Positions 37,406 to 45,814 are shown, counted from the stretch's first letter. The stretch is 64,000 nt of DNA from Nosocomiicoccus ampullae (GCF_019357495.1 NZ_CP079110.1:1-64000), one strand, 5' to 3'. Notes: generated by a model from the sequence alone, not told the origin. Program-made: numbers and translations.

Positions 37406-37933
37406 TTGAATTTAGGGCTTAAAAATAATGAAGTTAGATTAATAGAGTATTCGCCAAAGTGGAAAGATGAATTTAAAAGGTCTAAAAATTTAATATTAGA
37501 TCATACTCATATTCAAGAAAATAGAATTGAGCATATTGGCAGTACATCAATAATCGGTATGTCCGCAAAGCCTATAATAGATATTGTTATAGGAGTAGAT
37601 GATTTAGAAAAGGTTGATAAAACTTTGTTTAAAGAATTAGAAAACGCAGGGTTTTTTAGGTTAAAAGTGAATCGTCCTAATGAAATTGTACTTGCAAAAT
37701 TTTTAGATGAGTCTTATAAAGTAAAAACGCATTTTATTCATCTTGTGGAATATGAAAAAGATTTGTGGCATAATTTAATCTTTTTTAGAGATTATTTGAA
37801 TAATAACAAAGAAGCTAGAGAAAAATATCTAGATATTAAGAAGAAATATGTAAGTAAGTCTTCAACGGGAATCATCGATTATACAAATTATAAGGAAAAC
37901 TTTGTGAAGGAAATTTATAAGAAACGTAAATAA
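37406..37933 (+). CDS. GrpB-like nucleotidyltransferase-fold protein (UPF0157)
   Basis: A 175-aa protein of the GrpB/UPF0157 family. The marks are VRLIEYSPKWKDEFKR at the N-terminus, IEHIGSTSIIGMSAKPIIDIVIGV (nucleotidyltransferase-like GS...D.D core) and LIFFRDYLNNNKEAREKY. The start is a TTG at 37406 behind GAGGTGAT. Family members are uncharacterised or linked to CoA/glutamate-related functions, so no reaction is assigned. The gene is rather AT-rich and stands alone, 46 bases before budA. Confidence 0.85.
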   Translation: MNLGLKNNEVRLIEYSPKWKDEFKRSKNLILDHTHIQENRIEHIGSTSIIGMSAKPIIDIVIGVDDLEKVDKTLFKELENAGFFRLKVNRPNEIVLAKFLDESYKVKTHFIHLVEYEKDLWHNLIFFRDYLNNNKEAREKYLDIKKKYVSKSSTGIIDYTNYKENFVKEIYKKRK

Positions 37934-37979
37934 ATGATAGTATTATATATAATACACTGAATACAAGGAAGGTTTTATA

Positions 37980-38684
37980 ATGACTTCAACGTTATTTCAA
38001 CACGGCACCCTTGGTATGTTAATGGAAGGTTTTTTAGAAGGTACAATTTCTATTAACGAAATTCTTAAAAAAGGAAATTATGGACTTGGTACGCTTTCAG
38101 GTGCAGATGGTGAAGTTGTAATTGTAGATGGTAAAGCTTTTCATATGAATGGTGATAAGAGATTTATTGAACTAAATGGTGATGAAATGACACCATTTGG
38201 TATGGTCGCTCAGTTTTCTTCAGATAATAGTTTTAAGGTAAAAAATAAAACATCTGAGGCAGTACTAAAAGAAGTTGAATCTCATATGATAAGTAAAAAC
38301 TTATTTTCAGCTGTGAAGATCACTGGTACATTTAAAATGATGCACATTCGTACGATTCACGCTCAAGAAGAACCATATCAACGTTTAATAGAATCTGCGC
38401 GTGAACAAGTGGAGATTAAAGAAGAAAATATTACAGGTACGTTAATTGGATTTTATACACCAGAGCTATTTCATGGAGTGAGTGTTGGAGGATTTCATAA
38501 TCACTTTGTGGATGAAAATGAAAAATTTGGTGGACATGTATTAGATTTTGAGGTTTTAGATGGAACAGTTGAAATACAAAACTTTGAAACATTTGAGCAA
38601 CAACTCCCTCTGACTAATGAATCATTCAACAAATCAGAAATGGACAATGAGAAAATAAGAAAAGAGATTAGAGAAACTGAATAA
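37980..38684 (+). CDS. budA: alpha-acetolactate decarboxylase
   Basis: Converts 2-acetolactate to acetoin, diverting pyruvate overflow to a neutral product. The protein is 234 aa. The zinc site is seen in GFHNHFVDENEKFGGHVLDF (three His) together with the ATIHAQEEPY-like segment FKMMHIRTIHAQEEPYQ. RBS AAGGAAGG precedes the ATG. No acetolactate synthase gene is nearby, so its substrate must come from alsS or ilvBN elsewhere. It is 28 bases from mqo, and the two appear co-transcribed. Confidence 0.94.
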   Translation: MTSTLFQHGTLGMLMEGFLEGTISINEILKKGNYGLGTLSGADGEVVIVDGKAFHMNGDKRFIELNGDEMTPFGMVAQFSSDNSFKVKNKTSEAVLKEVESHMISKNLFSAVKITGTFKMMHIRTIHAQEEPYQRLIESAREQVEIKEENITGTLIGFYTPELFHGVSVGGFHNHFVDENEKFGGHVLDFEVLDGTVEIQNFETFEQQLPLTNESFNKSEMDNEKIRKEIRETE

Positions 38685-38711
38685 AAACTTTAAAGGAAAG
38701 GATTATATATT

Positions 38712-40208
38712 ATGACTAAATCAGATAATCAGCATAAAGATATTGTTGTTATAGGCGCGGGTGTGATTGGCACTTCGGTAGCAACTGTACTTTCAAAAGT
38801 GAGCCCGAACTGGAATATTGATATGTATGAAAGATTAGATGAAGCTGGAATCGAGAGTTCGAATGAGAAAAATAATGCAGGTACAGGACATGCTGCATTA
38901 TGTGAGTTAAACTACACAGTTCAACAAGCGGACGGAACTATTGACGCTTCTAAAGCTGAAGAGATTAATGAACAATTTGAACTATCTAAACAGTTTTGGG
39001 GCAGTTTAGTTAAAAATGGTGATATTTCTAATCCAGAGGAATTTATTCAGCCATTACCGCATATTAGTTTTGTAATGGGTCCAACTAACGTTGAATTTTT
39101 ACGAAAACGTTATGAAAAACTAAAAACAATTCCTATGTTTGACAACATCGAATACACTGAAGATATTGAAACAATGAGAGAATGGATGCCATTAATGATG
39201 CGAGATCGTAAGTCTAGTCAGCTAATGGCAGCAAGTAAAATCGATGAAGGTACCGATGTGAACTATGGTACTTTAACTCGTAAATTAGCAAAATATTTAG
39301 AGCAGAAATCTAATGTTTCATTAAAATATAATCATGAAGTGATTGATTTAACTCAACGAGAAGATGGCAAATGGGAAGTTATTGTAAAAAATAGAGCGAC
39401 TAAAGAAAAATTTACTAAAGTAGCTGATAAAGTATTTATCGGTGCTGGAGGTTACTCTATTCCATTACTTCAAAAAAGTGGGATATCTCAGAGAAAAAAT
39501 GTCGGAGGTTTCCCGATTACTGGTCAATTCTTAGCGTGTAAAAATAAAGATATTATTAAACAACATAATGCAAAAGTTTACAGTAAAGAGCCTCTAGGTA
39601 AGCCACCAATGACTGTACCGCACCTCGATACACGTTATATCAATGGTGAAAGTACGTTACTATTTGGCCCATATGCGAATATTGACCCTAAATTCTTAAA
39701 ATATGGATCGTTCTTTGACTTATTTGGCTCAGTAAAACCTTATAACATTACGACGTTATTATCATCAGCGGCTAAAAATATACCACTTATTAAATACTCA
39801 ATTGACCAAATGGTTATGACTAAAAAAGGTTATATGAACTATTTAAGAACATTCATACCTGATGCAAAAGATGAAGATTGGGAATTATACACTGCTGGTA
39901 AACGTGTTCAGGTAATTAAAGACGACGACGAATATGGTAAAGGATATGTTGCGTTCGGAACAGAGGTTGTGAACTCTGATGATAATTCTGTCATTGCAGT
40001 ATTAGGAGAATCACCAGGTGCTTCAATATCATTCTCTGTAGTTCTTGAAGCATTAGAGAAAAACTTTAAAGAAGATCGTGAACTCTGGGGACCTGCAGTT
40101 AAAAAATTAGTACCGTCATATGGTAAATCACTCATTAATGACGAAAAGCTTATGAGAGAAACTCGTAGAGAAACATCTGAAAACTTAAATTTAAATTATT
40201 ATAATTAA
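38712..40208 (+). CDS. mqo: malate:quinone oxidoreductase
   Basis: Membrane-associated FAD enzyme that oxidises malate to oxaloacetate and reduces quinone. The protein is 498 aa. The N-terminal FAD loop is DIVVIGAGVIGTSVA, followed by EKNNAGTGHAALCELNYT, typical of Mqo. Late segments RVQVIKDDDEYGKGYVAFGTEVV and LGESPGAS also fit. RBS AAGGAAAGG precedes the ATG. The gene follows budA and is followed by a 33-aa peptide gene before a strong terminator. Confidence 0.95.
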   Translation: MTKSDNQHKDIVVIGAGVIGTSVATVLSKVSPNWNIDMYERLDEAGIESSNEKNNAGTGHAALCELNYTVQQADGTIDASKAEEINEQFELSKQFWGSLVKNGDISNPEEFIQPLPHISFVMGPTNVEFLRKRYEKLKTIPMFDNIEYTEDIETMREWMPLMMRDRKSSQLMAASKIDEGTDVNYGTLTRKLAKYLEQKSNVSLKYNHEVIDLTQREDGKWEVIVKNRATKEKFTKVADKVFIGAGGYSIPLLQKSGISQRKNVGGFPITGQFLACKNKDIIKQHNAKVYSKEPLGKPPMTVPHLDTRYINGESTLLFGPYANIDPKFLKYGSFFDLFGSVKPYNITTLLSSAAKNIPLIKYSIDQMVMTKKGYMNYLRTFIPDAKDEDWELYTAGKRVQVIKDDDEYGKGYVAFGTEVVNSDDNSVIAVLGESPGASISFSVVLEALEKNFKEDRELWGPAVKKLVPSYGKSLINDEKLMRETRRETSENLNLNYYN

Positions 40209-40229
40209 TTTTAAAAAGAGGTTGTATTA

Positions 40230-40331
40230 ATGAAAAAAACAGTGATTATTTTCAGCGTTATTTCAGCGTTATTAGTAGCATTTAAATTATATCAAGATAA
40301 AGTCAACGAAATGCCTAATATAGAATATTAA
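40230..40331 (+). CDS. small membrane peptide downstream of mqo
   Basis: A 33-aa ORF with one hydrophobic helix (about residues 4-19, after MKKT) and a polar C-terminus (YQDKVNEMPN). An AGAGG ribosome site stands about eleven bases upstream. It starts 21 bases after the mqo stop and ends just before the operon terminator, so it is in a transcribed and probably translated position. It might be a small subunit or accessory of the quinone-linked enzyme, which is inference. No family is recognised. Confidence 0.6.
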   Translation: MKKTVIIFSVISALLVAFKLYQDKVNEMPNIEY

Positions 40332-40336
40332 TTAGT

Positions 40337-40377
40337 AAAAGAAGTCCGTGATACTAGTTTGGTCACGGACTTCTTTT
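40337..40377. terminator. bidirectional terminator after the budA-mqo unit
   Basis: A 15-pair stem AAAAGAAGTCCGTGA / TCACGGACTTCTTTT. It ends in T on the + strand and has A-rich sequence on the other side. It separates mqo from the converging MerR remnant. Confidence 0.92.
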
Positions 40378-40721
40378 TATATAAGACTTTCTTTATTTAA
40401 TTCTTCTTCAATGAGTTTAATATGTGAGTTGATAAGGTTTTTTTGATCATTTAAAAATTTTAAATGTGCTTTTAAAAATGTTTGAATTTCAATTTTATTA
40501 TCGTAAAGCATGTTTGTATTTTTCTTAATTTCCTTTAGGGGCATGTTTAAATTACTTAAACATTGAATGAATTTTATCATTTCAATATCATCTTTTGAAT
40601 ATCATCTTTTATTATTATGATCTCGCTTAATATTTTTTAGTATTCCTTTTTTCTCATAGTAGCGCAACCTACTTTTAGAAATATCACAATAATTCGCAAC
40701 ATATTCTATGACTACTTGCAA
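40377..40721 (-). pseudogene. MerR-family regulator, interrupted by an in-frame stop
   Basis: On the - strand a MerR helix-turn-helix reads EYVANYCDISKSRLRYYEKK, then a TGA at 40604-40602, then YSKDDIEMIKFIQCLSNLN and a coiled C-terminal helix. All parts are in one frame. The stop takes the place of a residue that is often Trp in such proteins (RWYS), so TGG to TGA is a simple explanation. The best upstream start is a TTG at 40721 with a poor ribosome site. Translation could restart at the ATG at 40580 and yield only the 67-aa dimerisation part. It lies downstream of a SAM-I riboswitch. Confidence 0.75.
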
Positions 40722-40733
40722 GGTTGTTTACTT

Positions 40734-40811
40734 TCATTTTTTTGCTTCCTCAAGCTGATCGTACAATTCTAGTACCCTATCGTAACTCTGTCTTTCATCA
40801 ATACATTTCAT
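40734..40811 (-). CDS. 25-codon ORF between SAM-I riboswitch and MerR remnant
   Basis: An ORF with AAGGAG upstream, starting ATG at 40811 and ending TGA at 40734. The product is charged and helical (ends YDQLEEAKK). Its stop overlaps an ATG (ATGA) that opens only an 17-codon frame. It may be a truncated remnant of the gene the riboswitch once controlled, or a leader peptide. No family is recognised. Confidence 0.4.
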   Translation of the reverse strand: MKCIDERQSYDRVLELYDQLEEAKK

Positions 40812-40863
40812 TAAATATAATCTCCTTTAATTAATTATATTCAATAAAATAGCCCTTCAAATT

Positions 40864-40985
40864 AAGAAGAGCGTCCAAGGTCTTCTTATCTTTCAGTACA
40901 AACTGTTGGAATTGGCACATCGCTAAAAGCTGTTGCCGGAGTTTCACAGGGCCAAATCCCTCCACTCACTCTTAATAAGAGAACT
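40864..40985 (-). promoter_or_regulatory. SAM-I (S-box) riboswitch
   Basis: On the - strand the conserved S-box elements appear in order: TCTTAT...AAGAG, GAGGGATTTGGCCCTGTGAA, CTCCGGCAAC, GATGTGCCAATTCC and GAAAGATAAGA. P1 pairs TCTTAT (40980-40975) with ATAAGA (40889-40884). A seven-pair hairpin (40887-40881 / 40870-40864) overlaps the P1 3' strand as a terminator stem would, but no T-tract follows, so the expression platform looks decayed. No methionine or SAM gene lies downstream. Confidence 0.9.
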
Positions 40986-41003
40986 ATTCTATTGATTACT
41001 AAT

Positions 41004-41009
41004 ATTATA
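41004..41009 (-). promoter_or_regulatory. -10 element of the SAM-I riboswitch transcript
   Basis: TGCTATAAT on the - strand is an extended -10, about 25 bases before the aptamer. The -35 is weak. Confidence 0.5.
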
Positions 41010-41106
41010 GCATACTATTTGTGATTTCTGAAGTTGATGATAACGCATAGCGATACATCTAAATTTAATGATATAATTAGTGTTGATAAGATATTTTAAC
41101 ATATAA

Positions 41107-41123
41107 ATAACGCTATGAATTAC
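41107..41123 (+). repeat. imperfect direct repeat, left copy
   Basis: ATAACGCTATGAATTAC. It matches ATAACGCTATGTGTTAC at 44447-44463 in 15 of 17 positions. The pair flanks mcrBC and the truncated cyclodeaminase tail. Confidence 0.45.
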
Positions 41124-41144
41124 CTTTAAAGATAGGAGGATTTT

Positions 41145-43016
41145 ATGGATAATGTAATTAAGGTACATTTAGTTGGATCAGATTATAATGCCTCTGGTGT
41201 TTATGATTTTGATAAAAAAACTATAATTATTTTTAAAGGAAGTAAAATTAAAAGTCATTTAAATGATATCATTAAAGAGGATTTTCCAGATATTATTGAA
41301 CTTAGGAAACGACTTTATGATGAAAATATACTCACTAATAATGAGTTTATTGAAGATTATGAGTTCGATGATATCAATGTTACTACTAGACTTATATCTT
41401 CGAATGATTCTTCTAAAGAAGTATGGAAATTAAGTAATAACTCTTCACTTCAAAAGTACGAAAACCAACTTTCTCATCAAAAGCAGTTTATTGAATTCTA
41501 TACGAGTTTTAAAGTTGACGATTTGGAAGAAAAAATAAAAGCTCAAGCAGAGGTTATTAAAAGATTTCAATCATTATATCCTCTACATAAGTTACCAAAT
41601 TTGACGTTAAAAGAATTCGATCAAAGAGGTTCGAATGAGAGTTTTATGTACTTAATAGAATTTGGAACTAGAGAAATAGCGTCAGGGTTTTTAGGAAATA
41701 ATAGAAATAAACTTTTCTTTCAGAATAAAGATGGAACTTATGATAGTATTAATTATTTTAAAAATAAGTATCCTAATGAAACAGTTGATGAACGACTGTC
41801 TTTATTTTTAAATCAGCTATATGAGATGATTGTAAATTTTGATAAAAATACTTATGTGAATCAACCACCTCGTAATATTAATACAATTCGTGGGAAACTC
41901 ATTATGATATATCGCCCAGGCGAGCTGATTACATTTAATTCTAAAAATAAGTATGATGCGTTACATAAGCATTTAGGTTTACCTTATGAAAATCTCGATT
42001 CGGTTGAACTTAATATCGAGATGCAAAAGTTCTTAAATAAGAATGAGATAAAGGTGAATGTAACGGAAGCTGCAGAAATTTTAGAGGCGTATTATCAAGA
42101 ATATATTAATTATAAAAATACTAATAAAGTAGTTGGAGATACGAACAATATGAACTCTATATCTGACGATATTTTTCTTTCTAAGGAGGAAATAAATCAA
42201 ATATTACGATTACTGCAACGTAAAAAATCAATAATATTTACTGGTCCTCCTGGCGTAGGTAAAACTTTTATAGCTAAAAATTTAATTAATAAATATTTTA
42301 GTGATGTTGCTGAGTCTAGTATTGAAATGGTTCAATTTCATCAAAGTTATTCTTACGAAGAGTTTATTGAGGGATTAAAACCTCAAATGGATGGTAGTTT
42401 TTCTACGGAGAAAGGTATTTTTTATAATATATGTAAGCGAGCTGAAAATGATCCGGAAAAAGATTATTTTCTAATTATTGACGAAATTAATCGTGGTAAT
42501 ACATCGAATATATTTGGAGAGTTATTGTTATTATTGGACAGTGATAAACGTTCTAATTATGAAATTCGTTTAACATACTCTAAAGAAACATTTTCGATTC
42601 CTGAGAACCTATATATTATTGGGACGATGAATATGGCAGATCGATCATTATCAATAATTGATTACGCGCTACGTAGACGTTTCGCGTTTTTTAACATCGA
42701 ACCTGCTTTTGATAAAAAGAAATTTGAAATGCATTTATGTAATGTTATGAATTTAACACAGAAAGATATTAATAATATTGTGTCAACAATGTCTAATATA
42801 AATTCAAAAATAGAAAAGACTATAGGAATAGATTTTGTAATAGGACATAGTTATTTTATAGAAAATGATGATATAGATGACGTAAAACAATGGTTAGAAG
42901 ATATATTTGAATTTGAGGTTATGCCATTATTAAGAGAATATTATTATGATAACAACGAAAAAATTAAAGAATTTAGATATTTTATTGAGGAATTATATGA
43001 AAAATATTCCGATTAA
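41145..43016 (+). CDS. mcrB: McrB-like GTPase of a type IV (McrBC) restriction system
   Basis: A 623-aa AAA+ motor subunit of a modification-dependent restriction system. The N-terminal about 90 residues (ASGVYDFDKKTIIIFKGSK...ELRKRLYDENI) look like a DUF4357 domain. A middle region (about 150-240, with SFMYLIEFGTREIASGFLGN) resembles McrB target-recognition modules. The AAA+ core has Walker A GPPGVGKT at 367-374, Walker B LIIDEINRGNTSNIFGELL and the McrB-type MNMADRSLSIIDYALRRRF. RBS AGGAGG precedes the ATG. A TATAAT lies at 41072-41077. The gene is clearly AT-richer than the wal or gyr genes. The 3' end overlaps mcrC. Confidence 0.9.
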   Translation: MDNVIKVHLVGSDYNASGVYDFDKKTIIIFKGSKIKSHLNDIIKEDFPDIIELRKRLYDENILTNNEFIEDYEFDDINVTTRLISSNDSSKEVWKLSNNSSLQKYENQLSHQKQFIEFYTSFKVDDLEEKIKAQAEVIKRFQSLYPLHKLPNLTLKEFDQRGSNESFMYLIEFGTREIASGFLGNNRNKLFFQNKDGTYDSINYFKNKYPNETVDERLSLFLNQLYEMIVNFDKNTYVNQPPRNINTIRGKLIMIYRPGELITFNSKNKYDALHKHLGLPYENLDSVELNIEMQKFLNKNEIKVNVTEAAEILEAYYQEYINYKNTNKVVGDTNNMNSISDDIFLSKEEINQILRLLQRKKSIIFTGPPGVGKTFIAKNLINKYFSDVAESSIEMVQFHQSYSYEEFIEGLKPQMDGSFSTEKGIFYNICKRAENDPEKDYFLIIDEINRGNTSNIFGELLLLLDSDKRSNYEIRLTYSKETFSIPENLYIIGTMNMADRSLSIIDYALRRRFAFFNIEPAFDKKKFEMHLCNVMNLTQKDINNIVSTMSNINSKIEKTIGIDFVIGHSYFIENDDIDDVKQWLEDIFEFEVMPLLREYYYDNNEKIKEFRYFIEELYEKYSD

Positions 43017-44016
43017 AAATATTTATTATATGGCATTATATGCATTAGATTTATTGGATTATAAATATGAATTTGATTATAAAAATTATGAAAAAGTTGA
43101 ATCTATTCATGATGTACTATTGAGTATGTATTTAAGGTCTTTAAAGAATTTAGAATCTAAGGGGCTAAGAAATGAATATATTCGAGAGGATCAAAAATCT
43201 TACTTTATAAAAGGTAAAATTAATGTTTTAGAAAGTTTACGGCAAGTTGATGGATCTTATATATCTGAAGTTGATAATTTTAGTGAAGACAACTTGTTAA
43301 ATCAAATATTAAAAGCACAACTTGTTTATCTAAGTCAATTTGATTCCAAATTCAGACGTGACATTGGACATTTACTACTAAAATTTCAAAATGTTAGGCT
43401 GATTAATTTAAAAGGTATCACCTATCCTAAAAACTTTAATCGCTTGAATAATCATTATAGATTTTCATTACAAATAGGAAAATTTCTATATGAAAGTTCA
43501 ATTCCCTCGGAGCAAAACAAAGACACATATTTTAAACAAATAAACGATAATGAAATTATGCACCAGTTGTTTGAGTCATTTATATTTAAATACTACTTAA
43601 AAGAACATCCGTATATAGTTAAAAAACGCAGTTACAGTTGGAATCTTAATCCACTTGCAGGTAGCGATATAGATTTAATACCGACTATGAATACGGATAT
43701 AGAAATTGAAACACCAAATAAATATTATGTTATTGATGCTAAATACTATCAATCAGCATTTAGTGAACGTTATAAAAGAAGATTTAAATCGGAGAATATG
43801 TATCAAATTTATGCATACATGAATCGGGTTGAATCGAAAAATAAGATTATACAAGGTATTTTATTATATCCAAGTAATGGATATGACTTTTTTGAGCAAT
43901 TTATACTGGAGGATGGTAAAATAATCTCCTTCAAAACAGTGAATCTGAGTGAAAGTTGGACTCGTGTGAAAAATGACTTAGATGAAATTTTTTGGGACAC
44001 TTACAATGATTACTAA
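42997..44016 (+). CDS. mcrC: McrC-like nuclease subunit of a type IV restriction system
   Basis: Partner of McrB, 339 aa from the ATG at 42997, which has TGAGG six bases upstream. The protein then begins MKNIPIKNIYYMALYALDLL, the usual McrC start. The earlier ATG at 42946 has no ribosome site. The C-terminal half carries a PD-(D/E)xK nuclease pattern: GSDIDLIPTMN, then IDAKYYQ, then a YQIYAYM helix. It overlaps mcrB by 20 bases. A long terminator follows. Together the two would cut DNA bearing foreign modified bases; which base is not predictable. Confidence 0.9.
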   Translation: MKNIPIKNIYYMALYALDLLDYKYEFDYKNYEKVESIHDVLLSMYLRSLKNLESKGLRNEYIREDQKSYFIKGKINVLESLRQVDGSYISEVDNFSEDNLLNQILKAQLVYLSQFDSKFRRDIGHLLLKFQNVRLINLKGITYPKNFNRLNNHYRFSLQIGKFLYESSIPSEQNKDTYFKQINDNEIMHQLFESFIFKYYLKEHPYIVKKRSYSWNLNPLAGSDIDLIPTMNTDIEIETPNKYYVIDAKYYQSAFSERYKRRFKSENMYQIYAYMNRVESKNKIIQGILLYPSNGYDFFEQFILEDGKIISFKTVNLSESWTRVKNDLDEIFWDTYNDY

Positions 44017-44076
44017 TAAATAATGGTTAACGTTACTAACAATTTATTTCTAAAACGATAATATTAAACCATTTAA

Positions 44077-44120
44077 AAAGCTAAAAATAACGCTGTTCGT
44101 TATTTTTAGCTTTATTTTAT
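44077..44120 (+). terminator. terminator after mcrC
   Basis: A 16-pair stem AAAGCTAAAAATAACG / CGTTATTTTTAGCTTT with loop CTGTT, followed by ATTTTAT. Confidence 0.9.
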
Positions 44121-44225
44121 AAACTATAGAGTTATGAATATCTTTAAAAGAAATTTCCGATTAAGCATAAAACAAAACATAGTCTAATTTTACGCCCAGT
44201 ATGGACTATCCCATACTTTTAAAGC

Positions 44226-44455
44226 TTATCTTAAGTTTTTCTCTTTTGCTGATTTATAGAGTTCGTATCCCCATGATATGTCTTCTACTGCCTTTCTTCC
44301 TGCGAGGAAGACGATTTTTTCTTTGTCATCTTTACGTCCCTTTTTGTTACCACTGACAACGTCACCGAGATCTGTGATGTTTTTTCATCGAGTTTTTCTT
44401 CTTTTACAAGTCGAAATACTTGTCCACCGATATCGTAATATTTATTATAACGCTA
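44226..44455 (-). pseudogene. C-terminal remnant of an ornithine cyclodeaminase/tyramine oxidase subunit B family gene
   Basis: On the - strand about 75 codons remain. YYDIGGQVFRLVKEEKLDEK is followed, after a one-base shift near the AAAAAA run at about 44381-44391, by DLGDVVSGNKKGRKDDKEK, VFLAGRKAVEDISWGYELYK and a stop at 44228-44226. These match the C-terminus of the ornithine cyclodeaminase/mu-crystallin family, especially the subunit called tyramine oxidase B in staphylococci. The 5' side is lost at the 44447-44463 repeat. It is non-functional. Confidence 0.65.
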
Positions 44456-44463
44456 TGTGTTAC
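44447..44463 (+). repeat. imperfect direct repeat, right copy
   Basis: ATAACGCTATGTGTTAC, paired with 41107-41123. The cyclodeaminase remnant is truncated within it. Confidence 0.45.
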
Positions 44464-44659
44464 TTAAATTAATGCACGTAATATAGATGTTTATAGAGTT
44501 TAAATAAATTAAAATAACGGGTAAATATTAAAAGTGTAAATTTATTTATTAATAAAATAAAAGCATTTACAATTAGATATATTTATTTTGTGTTACACTA
44601 AATTTGAATAAAAGATATCTTAAATTCATTAGATACTAATTTAATTTGTAGGTGAAGAA

Positions 44660-45814
44660 ATGAAGAAGTATTTTGACCAAGGGAATTTTGAACCGTTTGT
44701 ATACAAACGTCTTAATGAGGTAATTGATGAGTTTAAAGATGATCCAGATAGTTACGTAGTATTTGACTATGATAATACGAGTATTATTATGGATATTGAG
44801 GACAATTTGAACGTCTATCTAATGGAGCATCTTGAATATAAACTGACACCAGAAGAGTTCTATAAAACACTCACCAATGCTCATTATCATGAGGAATTAT
44901 CTAAAGTGTTTGATCAAAAATATGAGCACGCGACTGGACTGAATCTTGCGGAAGATATTTCAAAAGAATATGAATGGTTATATGATAACTACATTACACA
45001 TGAGAACCGTTCTGAGGCATTACTAAAAGAAGTAAAAGAAACAGCTCATTATCAAACATTCATCACGAAATTACGTATGTTTCATAAATTTGTAAACGGT
45101 AACTTACTAAGAGAACCATCTTATGGTTGGATGACTTATCTTTTTGCAGGTCATACTGTTGAAGAGTTTAGAGATATTTGTAAGCGTTGTATTAATGAAA
45201 TGAAAGATAGGCCATTTGAAGAAATTACGTTTACAAGTGCTGAAAGTATTCCTGGAAAATCTGGAGTTGTTTCATCAACTTTTAAGTCAGGACTTAAAGT
45301 ACCGGAAGAATTATTAAACTTATATGAAGCATTTAAGAAAAATAATATTACTCCATACATTGTAAGTGCGAGTCCGAGAGAATATGTAGATGTCGCAAAA
45401 GACTTATTTGGTCATGCAGTGGAATCAGAAAACATTATTGCAATGGAATTTAAAACAGATAATGGTGTCATTATTCCTGTAATGGATGACGACATGCCAA
45501 TTACTAAAGGAAAAGGTAAAACTGACGCAATTAAAAAATATATTATGCCTAAACACGGTGGTAAAGAGCCAGTAGCAATGTTTGGAGATAGCATCGGAGA
45601 TTATGACATGATGAAAACATTTAAAAACACACCGCTTTGTGTCATCTTTAACCGCCATTCAACAGATGATTTTAAAGAACTTATTAATTTAGCAATTAAA
45701 CAATATGATTTCAGTGATGCACGTTTTGTTTTGCAAGGTAGAAATGAAAACAAAGGTATATTAATACCGAGTCAACAGTCGATTGCATTTGGAGAAACGA
45801 AAGCTCACTTATAA
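44660..45814 (+). CDS. HAD-superfamily phosphatase, probable phosphoserine phosphatase
   Basis: A 384-aa cytosolic hydrolase. HAD motif I is VFDYDNTSI with nucleophile Asp36 and acid Asp38. Motif II is IVSASPREY. A Lys follows in the KGKGKTDAIKKY segment (motif III), and motif IV is MFGDSIGDYDMM. A large insert between motif I and II forms a helical cap. It is longer than classical SerB (about 210-320 aa). It lies 20 bases before serC and then serA, so a role as the last enzyme of serine synthesis (phosphoserine to serine) is likely but inferred. It could instead act on another phosphomonoester. Confidence 0.8.
   Translation: MKKYFDQGNFEPFVYKRLNEVIDEFKDDPDSYVVFDYDNTSIIMDIEDNLNVYLMEHLEYKLTPEEFYKTLTNAHYHEELSKVFDQKYEHATGLNLAEDISKEYEWLYDNYITHENRSEALLKEVKETAHYQTFITKLRMFHKFVNGNLLREPSYGWMTYLFAGHTVEEFRDICKRCINEMKDRPFEEITFTSAESIPGKSGVVSSTFKSGLKVPEELLNLYEAFKKNNITPYIVSASPREYVDVAKDLFGHAVESENIIAMEFKTDNGVIIPVMDDDMPITKGKGKTDAIKKYIMPKHGGKEPVAMFGDSIGDYDMMKTFKNTPLCVIFNRHSTDDFKELINLAIKQYDFSDARFVLQGRNENKGILIPSQQSIAFGETKAHL

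Noticed and set aside
44278-44472. 64-aa + strand ORF
   Set aside because: Shadow of the cyclodeaminase remnant on the other strand; no ribosome site.
34349-44660. The region after rlmH as an SCC element
   Set aside because: No ccr recombinase, no second att copy, and the region contains core genes such as pepF and mqo.
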